Source: Lepidostoma basale
Lineage: Eukaryota > Arthropoda > Insecta > Trichoptera > Lepidostomatidae
DNA length: 64,000 nucleotides
Direction: 5' to 3'
NCBI GenBank assembly: GCA_022606425.2
Contig: JAHDVF020001364.1
Location: forward strand, 310,001 to 374,000
Positions 1 through 10,078 of this stretch are shown piece after piece. Both the position numbers and the translations under genes were made by a program. The notes under the pieces are model-generated. The model saw only the letters and a list, made by a program, of their open reading frames with translations. It was not told the DNA's origin and searched no databases. The first letter of the stretch is position 1, and the number at the start of each line of letters is the position of its first letter.

Positions 1-338
1 GTTTCTCCGACTTCTACAAACATGCACTCGTCAAGAGGACGTTTTCTCCTCGTGTACGTATTAGTAAACTCTCCGACGAATGCGACTTCATTGTCGGCAT
101 TATCGCATAACAGACCGGAATCTTTCGGATCTGGAACGGCCGGTATGTCGCATGCGTCGTCTTTGGTGTCTGGTTCCGGGCCCGTCGAGCCCAGATTGTA
201 GGACATGACTTCTATGTCCTCGTCGTTGAGGACGTCCGGATACGAGGAGACGGCAGACTGGAGGAGCAGCTCGGCCGGAGACACAGACGTGCCGGACTTC
301 TGCCGCCTGCGCTGCGCCAACTTTGCATTCGTGACCTC
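1..338 (-). CDS. RPS6KA5: MSK exon 17 (partial): basic tail with likely NLS and MAPK-docking region
   Basis: The frame is open from the acceptor (plus-strand CT at 339-340) to the left edge of the window. It begins EVTNAKLAQRRRQKSGTS, which lines up with the KAPLAKRRKMKK region of vertebrate MSK1, known as nuclear-localisation and MAPK-docking sequence. A long acidic, poorly conserved stretch follows (NDEDIEVMSYN, then DTKDDACD), then RRKRPLDEC near the edge. No stop codon is reached, so the C-terminus lies to the left. Confidence 0.88.
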
Positions 339-401
339 CTGAAATAAACATACAAATAACTGTGAATTTTATGATTGGTTCTTTTACGCCTATTCTTTTA
401 A

Positions 402-833
402 AAGAAGGATGAAAGTAGAATAAATTCAGTAGAAATGAGATCTCTTAGACGAATGTGTATGATAGAGTGTCGAATGAAAATATAAGAAGTGAATGCGGTG
501 CAAATGATGGTGTCATGAACAAAATAATGAAAGGATCATTAAGATGGTTTGACCATATAGAAAGAATGAAGGAATAAAGAATGATAAAAAAATTATATGT
601 TAATGATGTAAATGGAACCAGAAATAGAGGAAGACCGAGGAAAACGTGGCACGATCAAATAAATCAAATATTGAATGTCGGCCATGTGAGGAGTCAGAGA
701 AATCGATGCGCTTGCATGACACGATGTATGAATGTTGAGGAAGCGAGAGAAATATGTCAGGAAATGAAAAGTGTGGCAGTCCATTCTTTCTGCCTACCCC
801 TTCGGCGAGACGGCGTGTGGTTAGTTAGTTAGT
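402..833 (+). mobile_element. LINE-A 3' end with TTAG tail
   Basis: This is a decayed copy of the commonest LINE here. It reads GRPRKTWHDQINQILNVGHV and RCMNVEEAREICQ near the end and finishes in repeated TTAG. A stop breaks the frame near 576. It lies in the last intron of the kinase gene. Confidence 0.85.
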
Positions 834-932
834 TTTTCTTTTATGCCTGTAAAAAATATTACAAGACAATTTCTATCGAAAAGACGTAACGTATTCTCTA
901 AAACACCAAAAACATGTAACCTTAATTTTTTT

Positions 933-1335
933 TTAACCCATTGTAACACAAAGCCGGCGAATCGCCAGCCAAGATCAATTTGTCACTGTCTAACAAAGCC
1001 GACGATTCGCCGGTTTGTCTTTGAAGTGATTTTTTTTACATTAAAACTGAATGACAATAACTTTATTCATAAGAATGACATAAATAAGTATATTTCGGTT
1101 ACTGATTTCATAATAAAATGTAATAATCACAATTTATTTCATGTTATTTATTAAAAAAAATTACGATATTTTAACATCTGTCAATACCTCCAAAATGGCC
1201 GAACGCGCTCGTAAACAAACTCGTCGCGCTTGTAATATTTCATCAAATGAGGATGAAATACAGCGAATCCTTTTGGAAAGTGGCAGTGAGAATGAAGTGA
1301 AGAATGAATATTCTAGTGATTCTAGTGATTTTTCA
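933..1335 (+). mobile_element. piggyBac-like 5' end with transposase N-terminus
   Basis: It begins at a TTAA (933-936) followed by CCCATTGTAACAC and GC-rich subterminal repeats (CGGCGAATCGCC, CGACGATTCGCCGG). The ATG at 1195 opens a frame reading MAERARKQTRR, then DEIQRILLESGSEN and a Ser/Asp-rich stretch, the usual acidic N-terminus of piggyBac-family transposases. A LINE-B insertion ends it at about 1335. The matching far end may be at 2395-2537. Confidence 0.65.
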
Positions 1336-2267
1336 AATCAAATCAGTTTATTAACTCAATAGACATTACAAACAGGAAAATGTTTAAGGCATCTATTAAG
1401 TACAGGTAAAATATCATAAAAATACAACAAAGTACCAGGAACGCATTAGAGATGGTTCGACATTAGGAAGACAAGATACTTCCTAAAGTCAATAGTATTT
1501 GCCCCCTGAACGTACTTTCACTAACATGAAAGACGTCGATCTCCGAGGAGACCGCGTTCAGCAGACTAATTGCTCTTCCCACCGGTGTCACCAGAGGCAG
1601 ATTGGTTCTGGCGGCCGGTAGGTAAAACAATCTGTGCTGTCGCTGTCGGAGATATCTATCGGGGACAAAAAGCCCAACACCCTCCAGTACAGCCGAGTTC
1701 TCGAAGTATCCCCTAATTAATCTAAAGAAATGGGTAATTAGATATCCATCTCTTCGAAGCTGTAGAGAATTGGTTCCGAGCATTCCCAAAAGATATGCCG
1801 TGGGATAGAGCCAAGGATAGCTACCATACTCCCTCATGTAGAGATACCTCAGAAATTTTTTTCTGAACCCTCTCCATCATAACTGAATATCTTGCCTCGT
1901 GAGGACTCCATATCACAGAACCATTTTCGAGTCTGCTCCGAACCAATGCGTTGTATAGGACTCTGAGCACATTGGGATCCCTGAAAACTCTTCCGGTCCG
2001 GACGATGAAGCCCAACATCTTCAGTGCAGTGCCACAAATCCTCTCAACATGTGCACGAAAAGTCAGCCTACTCTCGTAGATGATCCCGAGATCTCTCATC
2101 GTAGATACATGTGCTAGTTGCTGGTTGTTCATTGTGTATCTATAATACACAGTTCTCAATGCTCTAGTAAAAGATAGCATAACGCATTTAGAGACATTGA
2201 ATTGCATTTGATTACTGTGACTCCAGTTAACAATATTATTGATGTCAGACTGGCGGCGAAGACAGCA
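1336..2267 (-). mobile_element. LINE-B, 5'-truncated
   Basis: From the TTTGA-repeat tail at 1336 leftwards in its own frame, it encodes the C-terminal part of a non-LTR reverse transcriptase protein: QSDINNIVNWSHSNQMQF, SRLENGSVIWSPHEARYS, then LLGMLGTNSLQLRRDG and the terminal STFRGQILLTLGSILSS. One frameshift near 1830 splits the frame. Confidence 0.85.
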
Positions 2268-2394
2268 TTTTACGCCTTCGAACAATGTTTTAGAGCAATG
2301 TTTGGTGGCTCTCCACATGCCAGAATGCTTTAAAGCCTATCACACTCTTCCAAAACTACCTGGGAATAAGCCATAATAATCTAGCTTACGAACA

Positions 2395-2537
2395 AACAAA
2401 AAAATTATACTTTTATGTTTTTTATTTTGTGTATAATTTAGTCTTAATGTTATTGTAATAAAAAAATTAGTAAAAATTAAATAGTGTGTTGCATGAACAA
2501 ATTATTTCACCTTTATTAGTGGTGCAATGGGTTGAAT
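2395..2537 (-). mobile_element. piggyBac-like terminal fragment
   Basis: On the minus strand it starts TTCAACCCATTGCACCAC (TTAA changed to TTGA) and shares about 75 bases with the fragment at 9391. It resembles the 5' end at 933 (CCCATTGTAACAC), so 933-2537 could be one piggyBac-like copy interrupted by LINE-B. That link is an inference. Confidence 0.5.
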
Positions 2538-2540
2538 AGA

Positions 2541-3333
2541 CTTCCAGGAGGAGTCCCACCGCTTTCCCGAAGCTGTTATAGGCGGAATCCAATCCGAGAC
2601 GGTTAAATTCAACATCCGAATTGCTCTTCCTACCGGCATTACCAAAGGTAGGTTGGTTCTGCGTGTGATGGAGCAAAGAACAATTTATGTCGGCGCCGTC
2701 GCAGGCAACCATCGGAAACCAAAATAGCCGTTTGATCCAGAACATAGGGGTTCTCAATAGAGCCCCGAATCAGTTGTAAACCCTTCCCTTCTTAGTTTAA
2801 GGGAGTTATTTCCTAGCGTACGCAAGAGAAATGCCGTTGGATAGAGCTAAGGATACACTCCTTCATCAAATCAAATCAAATCAGTTTATTTCATCAACAG
2901 ACATTACAAAATTTATTTTCAAGGCATCTATTGAGAACAGGTAAAATAATATATTGTGTATAGTATACTACCAGAAACGCATGAGAGATGGTTCGACATT
3001 AGGAAGACAGGATACTCTCCAGAATTAAGAGTATTTGCCTTCTGAACGTACTTTCACTAATATGAAAGACGTCGATCTCCCAGGAGAAGGCGTTCAGCAG
3101 ATTAATTGCTCTTCCCACCTGTGTCACCAGAGGCAGGTTGGTTTTGGCGGCCGGTAGGAAAAACAATCTATGCTGTCGGATATATCTATCAGGGACAAAA
3201 AGCCGAACACCCTCCAGCACGGCCGAGTTCTCGAAATATCCCCCGAGTAATCTAAAGAAATGGGTTATGAGATGCCCATCTCTTCGAAGCTGCAGAGAGT
3301 TGGCCCCGAACATTCCCAAAAGAAACGGATATT
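2541..3333 (-). mobile_element. Two LINE-B 3' ends in a row
   Basis: 2541-2866 is a strongly diverged copy, recognisable by gene order (VGRAI-like and LLGML-like regions). 2868-3333 is a younger copy from the repeated TTTGA tail through NLLNAFSWEIDVFHISEST to LQLRRDGHL. Both lie in the intron between the exons at 3503 and 338. Confidence 0.8.
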
Positions 3334-3502
3334 TATTATAGCACAGGATTTCACCCTGAAGATGGAGACTGCAACGCGGGTCCAGAAAGACAAGTTACAC
3401 AAAGTTTCCCAAGACATATTGTTACCAATCGTGAATATCCATGCCATTATTATACATTACTTATTTTTTGAGATTTTTACTAATTGAATTAGATTTTTTT
3501 AC

Positions 3503-3607
3503 CTGAAGAATGATGGGCGCCTTTACATTCCGGGCACTGCCTCGTCTTCCAGAGGCTGAAGCCATGGCCGGAGAGGCATCCATCTTCAAATTCTTACCGC
3601 CGTTGAT
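3503..3607 (-). CDS. RPS6KA5: MSK exon 16: C-terminal tail, autoinhibitory region
   Basis: The 35-codon exon reads INGGKNLKMDASPAMASA, then SGRRGSARNVKAPIILQ. It follows the kinase domain directly after a short 178 bp intron. Its position matches the autoinhibitory/tail region of MSK. Sequence conservation is low here, so the call rests on frame, splice sites and position. Confidence 0.85.
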
Positions 3608-3785
3608 CTGGAACAAACACCATTCAACTTATAATATTTTCGACGTAAATTGCAGGAAGAAAAACGTAAAAGCGGGTAACAAATGTACTAAAATATATCA
3701 GAACTGAAATAATTACACGCAAATGGCGGGAAAACAAAAAATCCGGGGACGTTAAATCTGACGCGTTGACGATTGCTCTACTCAC

Positions 3786-3895
3786 CCATGGATGCATCAT
3801 CAGCTCCTCCTTGGATATCCGCCTCTTGGTGTCCACGCAAAGCAGCTTCCTCACGAGATGCTTGGCAGACGGGGAGATGTGTTGCCAACTTGGAC
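3786..3895 (-). CDS. RPS6KA5: MSK exon 15: alphaH-alphaI of the C-terminal kinase
   Basis: The exon completes a Gly codon and reads PSWQHISPSAKHLVRKLL, then VDTKRRISKEELMMHPW. D..RR and the closing HPW are the standard C-lobe end of CaMK-type kinases. A 4.1 kb intron full of nested transposons separates it from the exon at 7990. Confidence 0.94.
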
Positions 3896-4011
3896 CTGAA
3901 AAACAAATACTGTAGTAGACCTTCTTACATCCATCTTTTTTTTTAATTTACGCTCCAAATAACCACACGGAAGCGATACAAAACTCGGTATATTGAAGGC
4001 GATTCAATTAG
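3896..4011. other. Intron sequence, no recognised feature
   Basis: Short AT-rich stretch between the acceptor of the exon at 3786-3895 and the first LINE-A base. Nothing recognised. Confidence 0.6.
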
Positions 4012-4485
4012 AACACAAACAAACAACCAAACAAACCATCATGCCGTTTCTCTGCAAGGGTATGCATAGAGAATGGACCGCCATACTACTCTATCCTGGC
4101 ACACCTCTCTAGATTCCTCCACATCCATAAAACGTTGATTCTTCCGACTTTTAACATGACCAGCTTTTAAAATTTGTTTAATTTGGTCATGCCTTGACTC
4201 AGTACTCCATTTACATCATTAACCGTTAGAGTGCTAAGCAGCGATTTTGCGCTGCGGCGATTTGTATCGAAAAGTGCGACGCAGCGCAAAACTGACGCGA
4301 GTTTCAGTGCGTTTTTGGCGTTCCGCGGGAGTGGACGTACGCTGACCTCACACATAATTTATAACGACGGTGCATTTTTATGCTTTTAAAAATAACTTTT
4401 TTGCGTTTTTACAATTATTGACAAAAAAATAGCCATGTCACGTGATAATATTTCAGACGTTAATTTGATGTGTAGTGATTTTGTT

Positions 4486-6709
4486 AACTCCGCCAGTGCC
4501 TACTACTACAGGAAGCCCTGCCGGTCCCAAGCCCGGACAAAGGAGGAGGGTTCTCAGGCAAGGCTAGCAACCTACCTGGGGTAAAAAAGCCTACAACGCT
4601 CACAGAACAGGCAACAGAGCCTCGGACACCGGATTGAAAGACCAAAAATAAACAGAAGAAAACCTAACTTTGTAGAGAAGTACAATATAGAGTCCTTGGA
4701 AAATGATAGCACCAAAATATTATTTAAATCTAGAATTGCTGAAAAAATAAACAATAACCATGTAAGTGAAGAAGATGACGTGGAAACAGCTTGGAGAAAG
4801 GTAAAACAAAATATACATGATGCATCATCGGAAGCACTGGGGAAAAGAAAGATCAATACTAATGCCCATAATAAAACTAAACCCTGGTTCACACAAGAAA
4901 TCAAAGAGCTAGCAGCAGAAAAACGAAAAAGCTATCTGAAATACAGAAGTTCACCATCTGATGAAGAGAGACAGGCGTACGTGTTAACCAGAAACAGAAT
5001 CAACTCGGATATAAAACGCATAAAGAAGGAATATTGGACTAAATTCACCAAAGACATGGAGTTTGATCTGTATGGAGCCCAAAAGAAGGTCTGGAAAATG
5101 TTAAGGGAAAGGAAAAAACCGATAAACGAATATGTACAAACGAGTAAAATCACAACGGAGGAATGGGAAAATTACTTCCAGAACCTATACAATGACCCGG
5201 AGGAAATACCACCACCACCTCAAAATATCACAGACTCAGAAACTGTTGACGAAGCTGAAGTCAAAGCAGCCATAGCAAAGCTAAAAAACCGAAAATCAAC
5301 AGGACCAGACGAAATACACAACGAAATGCTCAAGTACGCCGATAACCGACTAGCGACAGAACTCTCTAAACTGTTTAACAAAATATTAGACACGTCAACT
5401 ATACCTGCAGACTGGAGATCAAGCATTACAGTACCCATCTTTAAAAAGGGACAAAAGACAAACCCAGAGAACTATCGAGGAATATCATTGTTGTGCTCTA
5501 CCTTTAAATTATTTACAATGATAATTAAAGAAAAACTTGAAACCCACATCACCAACAGAGAAGAGCAGCAAGGATTCAGAAGGAACCGCTCCACCACTGA
5601 TGCAATATTTACTCTCAGACAGATAAAGGAAAAAGCATTGGAATATAATAAACCAGCATACCTGTGTTACATCGACCTCACAAAAGCGTTTGACAGAATC
5701 AAGCTGAAGGACCTCCTGAATACTTTGACCACGAGGTTGGCGCCCCCATCACTTGTTAATGTGGTAAGAGAGATCAACCTAGACGGCAACACAAGGATCA
5801 GAGCAAATGGGAAATTCACTAAAGCCATAAAAACATCCCTTGGCATCAGACAAGGCGACAGCTTAAGCCCATTTCTCTTTAACTGCATCATGGACAACAT
5901 CATTGCAGAGGTTGCATCTCTCAATTTAGGGTACACTCTGGGTAAAAAAGTAATTGGAATGCTTTGCTATGCAGACGACGCCACAATCGTGGCCGAAAAT
6001 GAAAGCGACTTGCAAGCAATGCTCTCAAAGTTTGATGAATCCTGTTCAAAGTATAACATGATCATATCCACCCCAAAAACGAAGTGTATGACATTCGCAA
6101 GAAATCAACTGAGATGCGAAGTCTCCGTACGCCAGGAGGAGATTGAACAGGTGGACCTATTCAGATATCTCGGAAGCGAAGTAACCAGCTCTAATGACCT
6201 CCCCAGAGAAGTAAGGTCACAGGTGGATAGGGCTGCAGCGGTTGCAGGCTGCCTGAAAGATGTCATATGGAGAAACAGGGACATGAGGACTGACAGCAAG
6301 GTACGCATCTACAAGACCTGTGTGCGACCAATCCTCACATATGGCATTGAATCGAGGGCAGACACTGTCAAGACAAAGAGCATGCTCAGGACAACCGAGA
6401 TGAAAACACTCCGCGCTATAGCTGGCAAGACCCTACATGATCGAGTTAGGAATACAGCAATCCGAGAAATCTGCGAGGTCGAAGATGTGGTCAGATGGGG
6501 ACGTCAAAGACGGCGATACTGGCATGAACACGTAGAAAGGATGAGCTCAAATAGAATACCACACATAGCTCTCCATGGAATGCCAAACGGACAACGCCGA
6601 CCAGGAAGACCCCCGAAACGGTGGAGAGAAAGCTGGAGTTCAGCATCTCAAGAGGACCCGCCTGAAATAACAGACTCCTGAGTCTACAAAAAGGGAAGAA
6701 GAAGAAGAA
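4486..6709 (+). mobile_element. RTE-like LINE-D with target duplication
   Basis: A 9-base duplication GATTTTGTT flanks it (4477-4485 and 6710-6718) and the 3' end is a GAA/AAG repeat, both typical of target-primed RTE-type insertion. The first 200 bases look like a 5' untranslated region (CCCAAGCCCGGACAAAGG), followed at once by the region upstream of the reverse transcriptase. The apurinic endonuclease domain that should come first is missing. Confidence 0.88.
4696..6681 (+). CDS. RTE-like reverse transcriptase, 661 codons, endonuclease missing
   Basis: The frame copies RNA into DNA in the known family. Visible motifs are LKNRKSTGPDEIHNEML (finger), NYRGISLLC, the palm IDLTKAFDRIK at about residues 325-335 with the first catalytic Asp, GIRQGDSLSPFLFN, and YADDATIVAE at about 425-434 with the catalytic Asp pair. 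LFRYLGSEV (thumb side) and the C-terminal GRPPKRW follow. The first codon here is TTG. The frame is open further upstream to about 4585 but has no ATG, and no endonuclease is encoded. It ends with a stop just before the AAG-repeat tail. It is the longest intact transposon frame in the window. It sits in an intron, opposite in strand to the kinase, and is probably immobile on its own. Confidence 0.9.
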   Translation: MENDSTKILFKSRIAEKINNNHVSEEDDVETAWRKVKQNIHDASSEALGKRKINTNAHNKTKPWFTQEIKELAAEKRKSYLKYRSSPSDEERQAYVLTRNRINSDIKRIKKEYWTKFTKDMEFDLYGAQKKVWKMLRERKKPINEYVQTSKITTEEWENYFQNLYNDPEEIPPPPQNITDSETVDEAEVKAAIAKLKNRKSTGPDEIHNEMLKYADNRLATELSKLFNKILDTSTIPADWRSSITVPIFKKGQKTNPENYRGISLLCSTFKLFTMIIKEKLETHITNREEQQGFRRNRSTTDAIFTLRQIKEKALEYNKPAYLCYIDLTKAFDRIKLKDLLNTLTTRLAPPSLVNVVREINLDGNTRIRANGKFTKAIKTSLGIRQGDSLSPFLFNCIMDNIIAEVASLNLGYTLGKKVIGMLCYADDATIVAENESDLQAMLSKFDESCSKYNMIISTPKTKCMTFARNQLRCEVSVRQEEIEQVDLFRYLGSEVTSSNDLPREVRSQVDRAAAVAGCLKDVIWRNRDMRTDSKVRIYKTCVRPILTYGIESRADTVKTKSMLRTTEMKTLRAIAGKTLHDRVRNTAIREICEVEDVVRWGRQRRRYWHEHVERMSSNRIPHIALHGMPNGQRRPGRPPKRWRESWSSASQEDPPEITDS

Positions 6710-7316
6710 GATTTTGTTTGCGGATAGTGAAACAGAAATTAGTAGTGATGACAGCAGTGTCATATTACATCGAAGAAAAAGATTGAGAATTGAAAGTGAG
6801 TCTTCTTCTTCATCACCATCTTCAGAAACGGAAGAAATACAATCTTTTGACAAATTTTGTTTTTTTTATAATTTTTATTTTCAAAACCAAATAAAAATAT
6901 AATAGTAATGATATTTTATGTTTATTTCTTCATATTCATATTAATTAACCTTTTTTCTGTATAACCCAAAAAGATTTATTAAAATTGATTAATATTTGTC
7001 TAAATGAGAGTGTTTTATTTGACACCATAATTTTTTCCTTTAGAGTAATCAAAATATGCATAGCATTTTCCAATAGATTTTTACAAAAATTGCTTAGCAC
7101 TCAAACGGTTAACATATACTTTCTTAACCATTCTTTCTCCATCCATGTGCTATACGTCCGAACGATCCTTTCATAATTTTGTTCATAATACCTTCTTCCG
7201 CTCTACATTCCTTTCTTATATCAGCATTTGAAATTCTATTGTATATTGTTCTACCACTTACGTCTTAGGGAACTCATCTCTACCGCATTCTTTCTGCTTT
7301 CATCCTTCTTCTGCTT

Positions 7317-7552
7317 GGTTTTTTTTCATTTCAATCAATTTGAAAACACTGGTAGACCAGTCCTTGCAAGGGCTAGAGCTACTGCCACCACTCTCTTCGC
7401 TACAACTCCTGCACCGATCGCCCCATAAATAAAACTTTGTTTTATTGCCTACATCGGTGCTTGAGTATCATCACGCCGTATTCACCGCTTTCACCATCAA
7501 CACTACATCTGGAGATGAGCAGCAGTCAGCGGCCAAAAAATAAATTTTATTA
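7317..7552. other. Intron sequence, no recognised feature
   Basis: Between LINE-A and the mariner derivative. No coding or repeat signal recognised. Confidence 0.5.
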
Positions 7553-7904
7553 TTAGGTGTATAACTTTGCTTCCGCCGTTTTTTTTTTCCGAAATTCGAG
7601 GCTTTATCGTAAAAAACTGGTTATACATTTATGATTCAAAGTATTGTCCATCGCTGGCCACTACTTTCTCCCATCTTTCGGGCAGCATACGAATCCCGCA
7701 AATGACGAGAATTTGGCTCGTAAGCTGAAATGTTTAATCGGGAATAACTTTATGATGCAGACACAAATCGACTAATATTTCGATGGCGTTATGTTTACAA
7801 ATACTTAAGCATATTGTATGACATCTATGATCTATTTATTCCAACTACCACTTACCGCTACTGCCATCTATTGCAAAACGGCGGAAGCAAAGTTATACAC
7901 CTAA
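7553..7904 (-). mobile_element. mariner-type miniature element with perfect 30-bp inverted ends
   Basis: TA duplications (7551-7552, 7905-7906) flank identical 30-base inverted repeats beginning TTAGGTGTATAACTTTGC. On the minus strand, a frame ending at 7629 reads GIRMLPERWEKVVASDGQYF and then stops, matching the C-terminal end of mariner transposases. The rest of the transposase is deleted, so this is a 352-bp non-autonomous derivative. The perfect ends suggest recent activity. Confidence 0.88.
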
Positions 7905-7989
7905 TAGTACGGGGGGGGGCAATCTGTCCCGTACACTCAATCTTTAGGAATACGACTGAGAAGAGATGAAGAAGTATTAGAATACGTAC

Positions 7990-8110
7990 CGTCGAGACTA
8001 ATGTGACCTTCCCTGATCTTGTCAATCAGCTCCATAGTCTCCTCCTTGCCCTCGGGTCCGTCCCTCCGATCTCCAACTTCAAAGGGGACTGTTCCTGACA
8101 GCATGGAGTA
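7990..8110 (-). CDS. RPS6KA5: MSK exon 14: alphaF-alphaG region of the C-terminal kinase
   Basis: The exon encodes YSMLSGTVPFEVGDRRDG, an acidic GKEETMELIDKI stretch and GHISLD plus one base. YSMLSG.VPF is the expected continuation of GVIL in CaMK-type kinases, followed by the usual variable loop. Confidence 0.93.
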
Positions 8111-8221
8111 CTAGAAAAACACATAGTAGTCAAAACATGCCAAAGTTCAGATAGACGCATGGTACATTATATTTTTAGTATTAATTCGATAGTGCACTGT
8201 TTATATTTAGGTAATATGTTG

Positions 8222-8730
8222 CGTAATGTCCCCGTGGTTATTTAATCTATATTTGGACAAGGGTATCAAAGAGAAAGGGTTGGATGTAGGTGCCAAAATG
8301 AGCAGAGTGTCAGTAAGCTGTCTCTTGTATGCGGATGACGCTGTCCTACTTGCAGACAACGAGCATGAACTACAAGTCCTGGTGAATTGTACGTATGAGG
8401 TATGCATGCGAAATGATCTGATGATGAATGTTAATAAGTCCAAGGTAATGATTTTTGAAAAAGAAAAAATCATGACAGTCTGCAACATTAGCGTGAATGG
8501 TGAAAATTTGGAGCAAGTAGTTGAGTTTGTGTATTTAGGTAGTATGTTTACAAAAGATGGAAGGGTGGAGAGGGATATTGAAAGAAGGGTTGGGGCAGGC
8601 AACAAAGTGAATGGTGCACTTCAAGTTGTCATTGCAAACAAAAACCTATCCAAAAAAGCTAGAATGGCAGTGCACAATGGTGTTCTACTACCGACCCTTA
8701 TGTATGGAAGCGAAGCATGGAACTGGCAAG
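8222..8730 (+). mobile_element. LINE-A reverse-transcriptase palm fragment
   Basis: Open frame reading SPWLFNLYLDKGIKE, SCLLYADDAVLLADNEHEL with the YADD catalytic pair, NVNKSKVMIFEK, then EFVYLGSMFTKDGRVERD and LMYGSEAWNWQ. It shows what the upstream part of LINE-A encodes. It is cut at both ends and joins LINE-C at 8731. Confidence 0.85.
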
Positions 8731-9224
8731 CATCGATCAGCCCTTCCTGTCAGGAAATGATAATTTGAAAAGGTGCATTTTGAGTCTCGATCTAAACTCT
8801 GTCTGATTCTCTATGCACTTGAGGTCTGCTGGAAGATTGTTCCAGGCTGAAGGGCCGGCTACCGCGAAGGCTCGGTCGCCGCTAGGACAGCGTTTTGGCA
8901 CAGTCAATCTACCGATCGCAGAAGACTTAGCTGATCGCAATGTAGACTGTCTGGCATTCAGGTTCTCGTTGATGCAGAGTTCAGATATATAAGCTGGTGC
9001 CATTCCATGCAACGCCTTATAGACCGTCCAGCAGAGCTTGTATTGTATCCTTTCTGGACATTTCAGCCAGTGGAGCTCCTCAAGATGCTGTGTTATGTGA
9101 CAACTCTTTGGCACACCCCTTATCAGTCTTGCTGCTGCATTGAATGCAGCCTGGAGATTATTTGTTTGCTGTTTTGGGATGTTGGCGTAGATTCCATTGC
9201 AGTAATCTAACCTAAACATGTCTT
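8731..9224 (-). mobile_element. LINE-C (subtype 2) C-terminal fragment
   Basis: Minus-strand frame reading FRLDYCNGIYANIPKQQ, LQAAFNAAARLIRGVPKS, ITQHLEELHWLKCPERIQ and DRAFAVAGPSAWNNLP, the C-terminal domain of CR1/L2-group LINEs. It stops about 30 bases from the splice donor of the exon at 9256. Confidence 0.85.
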
Positions 9225-9255
9225 TGATAAGTAAAATAATTTTATAGAAACTTAC

Positions 9256-9352
9256 AAGGATGACTCCAAGACTCCAGATATCGCACGTTTCCCGGTAGCC
9301 GTTTGTGGCTCCTCTCACCTGGTCCAGGACCTCGGGAGCCGCATAAGGAAGA
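9256..9352 (-). CDS. RPS6KA5: MSK exon 13: APE motif and alphaF of the C-terminal kinase
   Basis: The exon completes a Ser codon, then reads LPYAAPEVLDQVRGATNG and CDIWSLGVIL. YAAPE distinguishes MSK from RSK. DIWSLG is the alphaF anchor. The donor GTAAGT (plus-strand AC at 9254) lies only about 30 bases from a LINE-C insertion. Confidence 0.94.
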
Positions 9353-9390
9353 CTGAAATTAAAAATACGAACAATGTATCATTTTTCATT

Positions 9391-9785
9391 AACCCATTGC
9401 ACCACTAACAAAGATGACATCCTTTGTTCATACAACACACTATTTAATTTTGACTCATTTTTTTTTTACAATAACATTAAGATGACGAAATTCTCAAATA
9501 ATCCTATGATCGTCCCTTCTTATCTGTAAACTATTGGTCCCCAGCATGCCCAAGAGCCACGGATAGCTACCAAACTCCCTCATGTAGAGATATATCAGAA
9601 ATCTTTTCTGAACCCTCTCTAATATGAGCGAGTATCTCGCCTCGTGGGGACTCCATATCACCGAGCCACACTCGAGCCGGCTCCGGACCAATGAGTTATA
9701 CAAAATTCGCAAAACATAGAGATTCTTGAAAACTCTACCAGTTCGGAGAATAAATCCCAACATTTTCAGTACAACTCCACATGGA
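9391..9785 (-). mobile_element. piggyBac-like terminus (9391-9477) joined to LINE-B (9478-9785)
   Basis: The plus strand reads TTAACCCATTGCACCACTAA from 9393, the same end as at 2537. From 9478 a minus-strand LINE-B fragment follows (SLVRSRLECGSVIWSPHE, YSLILERVQKRFLIYLYM). Together they fill the 589-bp intron between exons 13 and 12. Confidence 0.65.
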
Positions 9786-9941
9786 TACCGATAATATATG
9801 GTTCCAACAGGACGGTGCTACGTAGCACACAGTGCATGCCACGATGGACACTCCGCGATTCTGGGACCTTCGATACGGGATTCATAGCTGTTGCTACTCG
9901 GCGAATCTTTCACCGATCTCCAAACTGATATGATAATGTAC

Positions 9942-10078
9942 CTGAAGCAGGGAGTGTGCATCCGCTTCTCCGTTGACGAGGGCATGGGGTCGAACGGATC
10001 GTAGGGCATCAGACGGGCGAATCCAAAGTCCACGATCTTCACCTTGGCATCCTCGCTGGCGTCTTCGAATATCAAGTT
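9942..10078 (-). CDS. RPS6KA5: MSK exon 12: DFG and activation loop of the C-terminal kinase
   Basis: The exon reads NLIFEDASEDAKVKIVDFGF then ARLMP, a Pro/Met-rich stretch, and HTPCF. DFG is intact. The Thr-Pro in HTPCF corresponds to the activating MAPK site of the family. The segment between DFGFARL and TPCF (about 20 residues) is longer than in vertebrate MSK1. Confidence 0.94.

Larger units (their letters stand above)
4219..7112 (+). mobile_element. piggyBac-like element with TTAA duplication, carrying an RTE insertion
   Basis: TTAA at 4219-4222 and 7109-7112 flank inverted ends: left CCGTTAGAGTGCTAAGCA, right (reverse complement) CCGTTTGAGTGCTAAGCA. An ATG at 4435 opens MSRDNISDV, and at 6717 an acidic/serine segment (SDDSSVILHRRKRLRIES, then SSSSSPSSETEE) looks like the N-terminal region of a piggyBac transposase. 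The catalytic domain is absent, so the copy is an internal-deletion derivative that was then hit by the RTE element. Confidence 0.85.
4012..7316 (-). mobile_element. LINE-A (TTTG-tail subtype) split by a piggyBac insertion
   Basis: The minus-strand LINE-A 3' end occupies 4012-4218 (tail CAAACAAACAA on the plus strand) and resumes at 7113-7316 after the inserted piggyBac-like element. The two halves rejoin cleanly at TTAA, within the YVNDVNGV coding region. Confidence 0.85.

Noticed and set aside
593..784. Minus-strand open frames opposite LINE-A copies (here and at 8207, 31902, 39770, 62613 and elsewhere)
   Set aside because: They are antisense shadows of the LINE-A coding region, recurring with each copy, with no family resemblance of their own.
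4696..6681. Host gene interpretation of the 661-codon frame
   Set aside because: It has RTE reverse-transcriptase motifs, an AAG tail and a target duplication, so it is a transposon.
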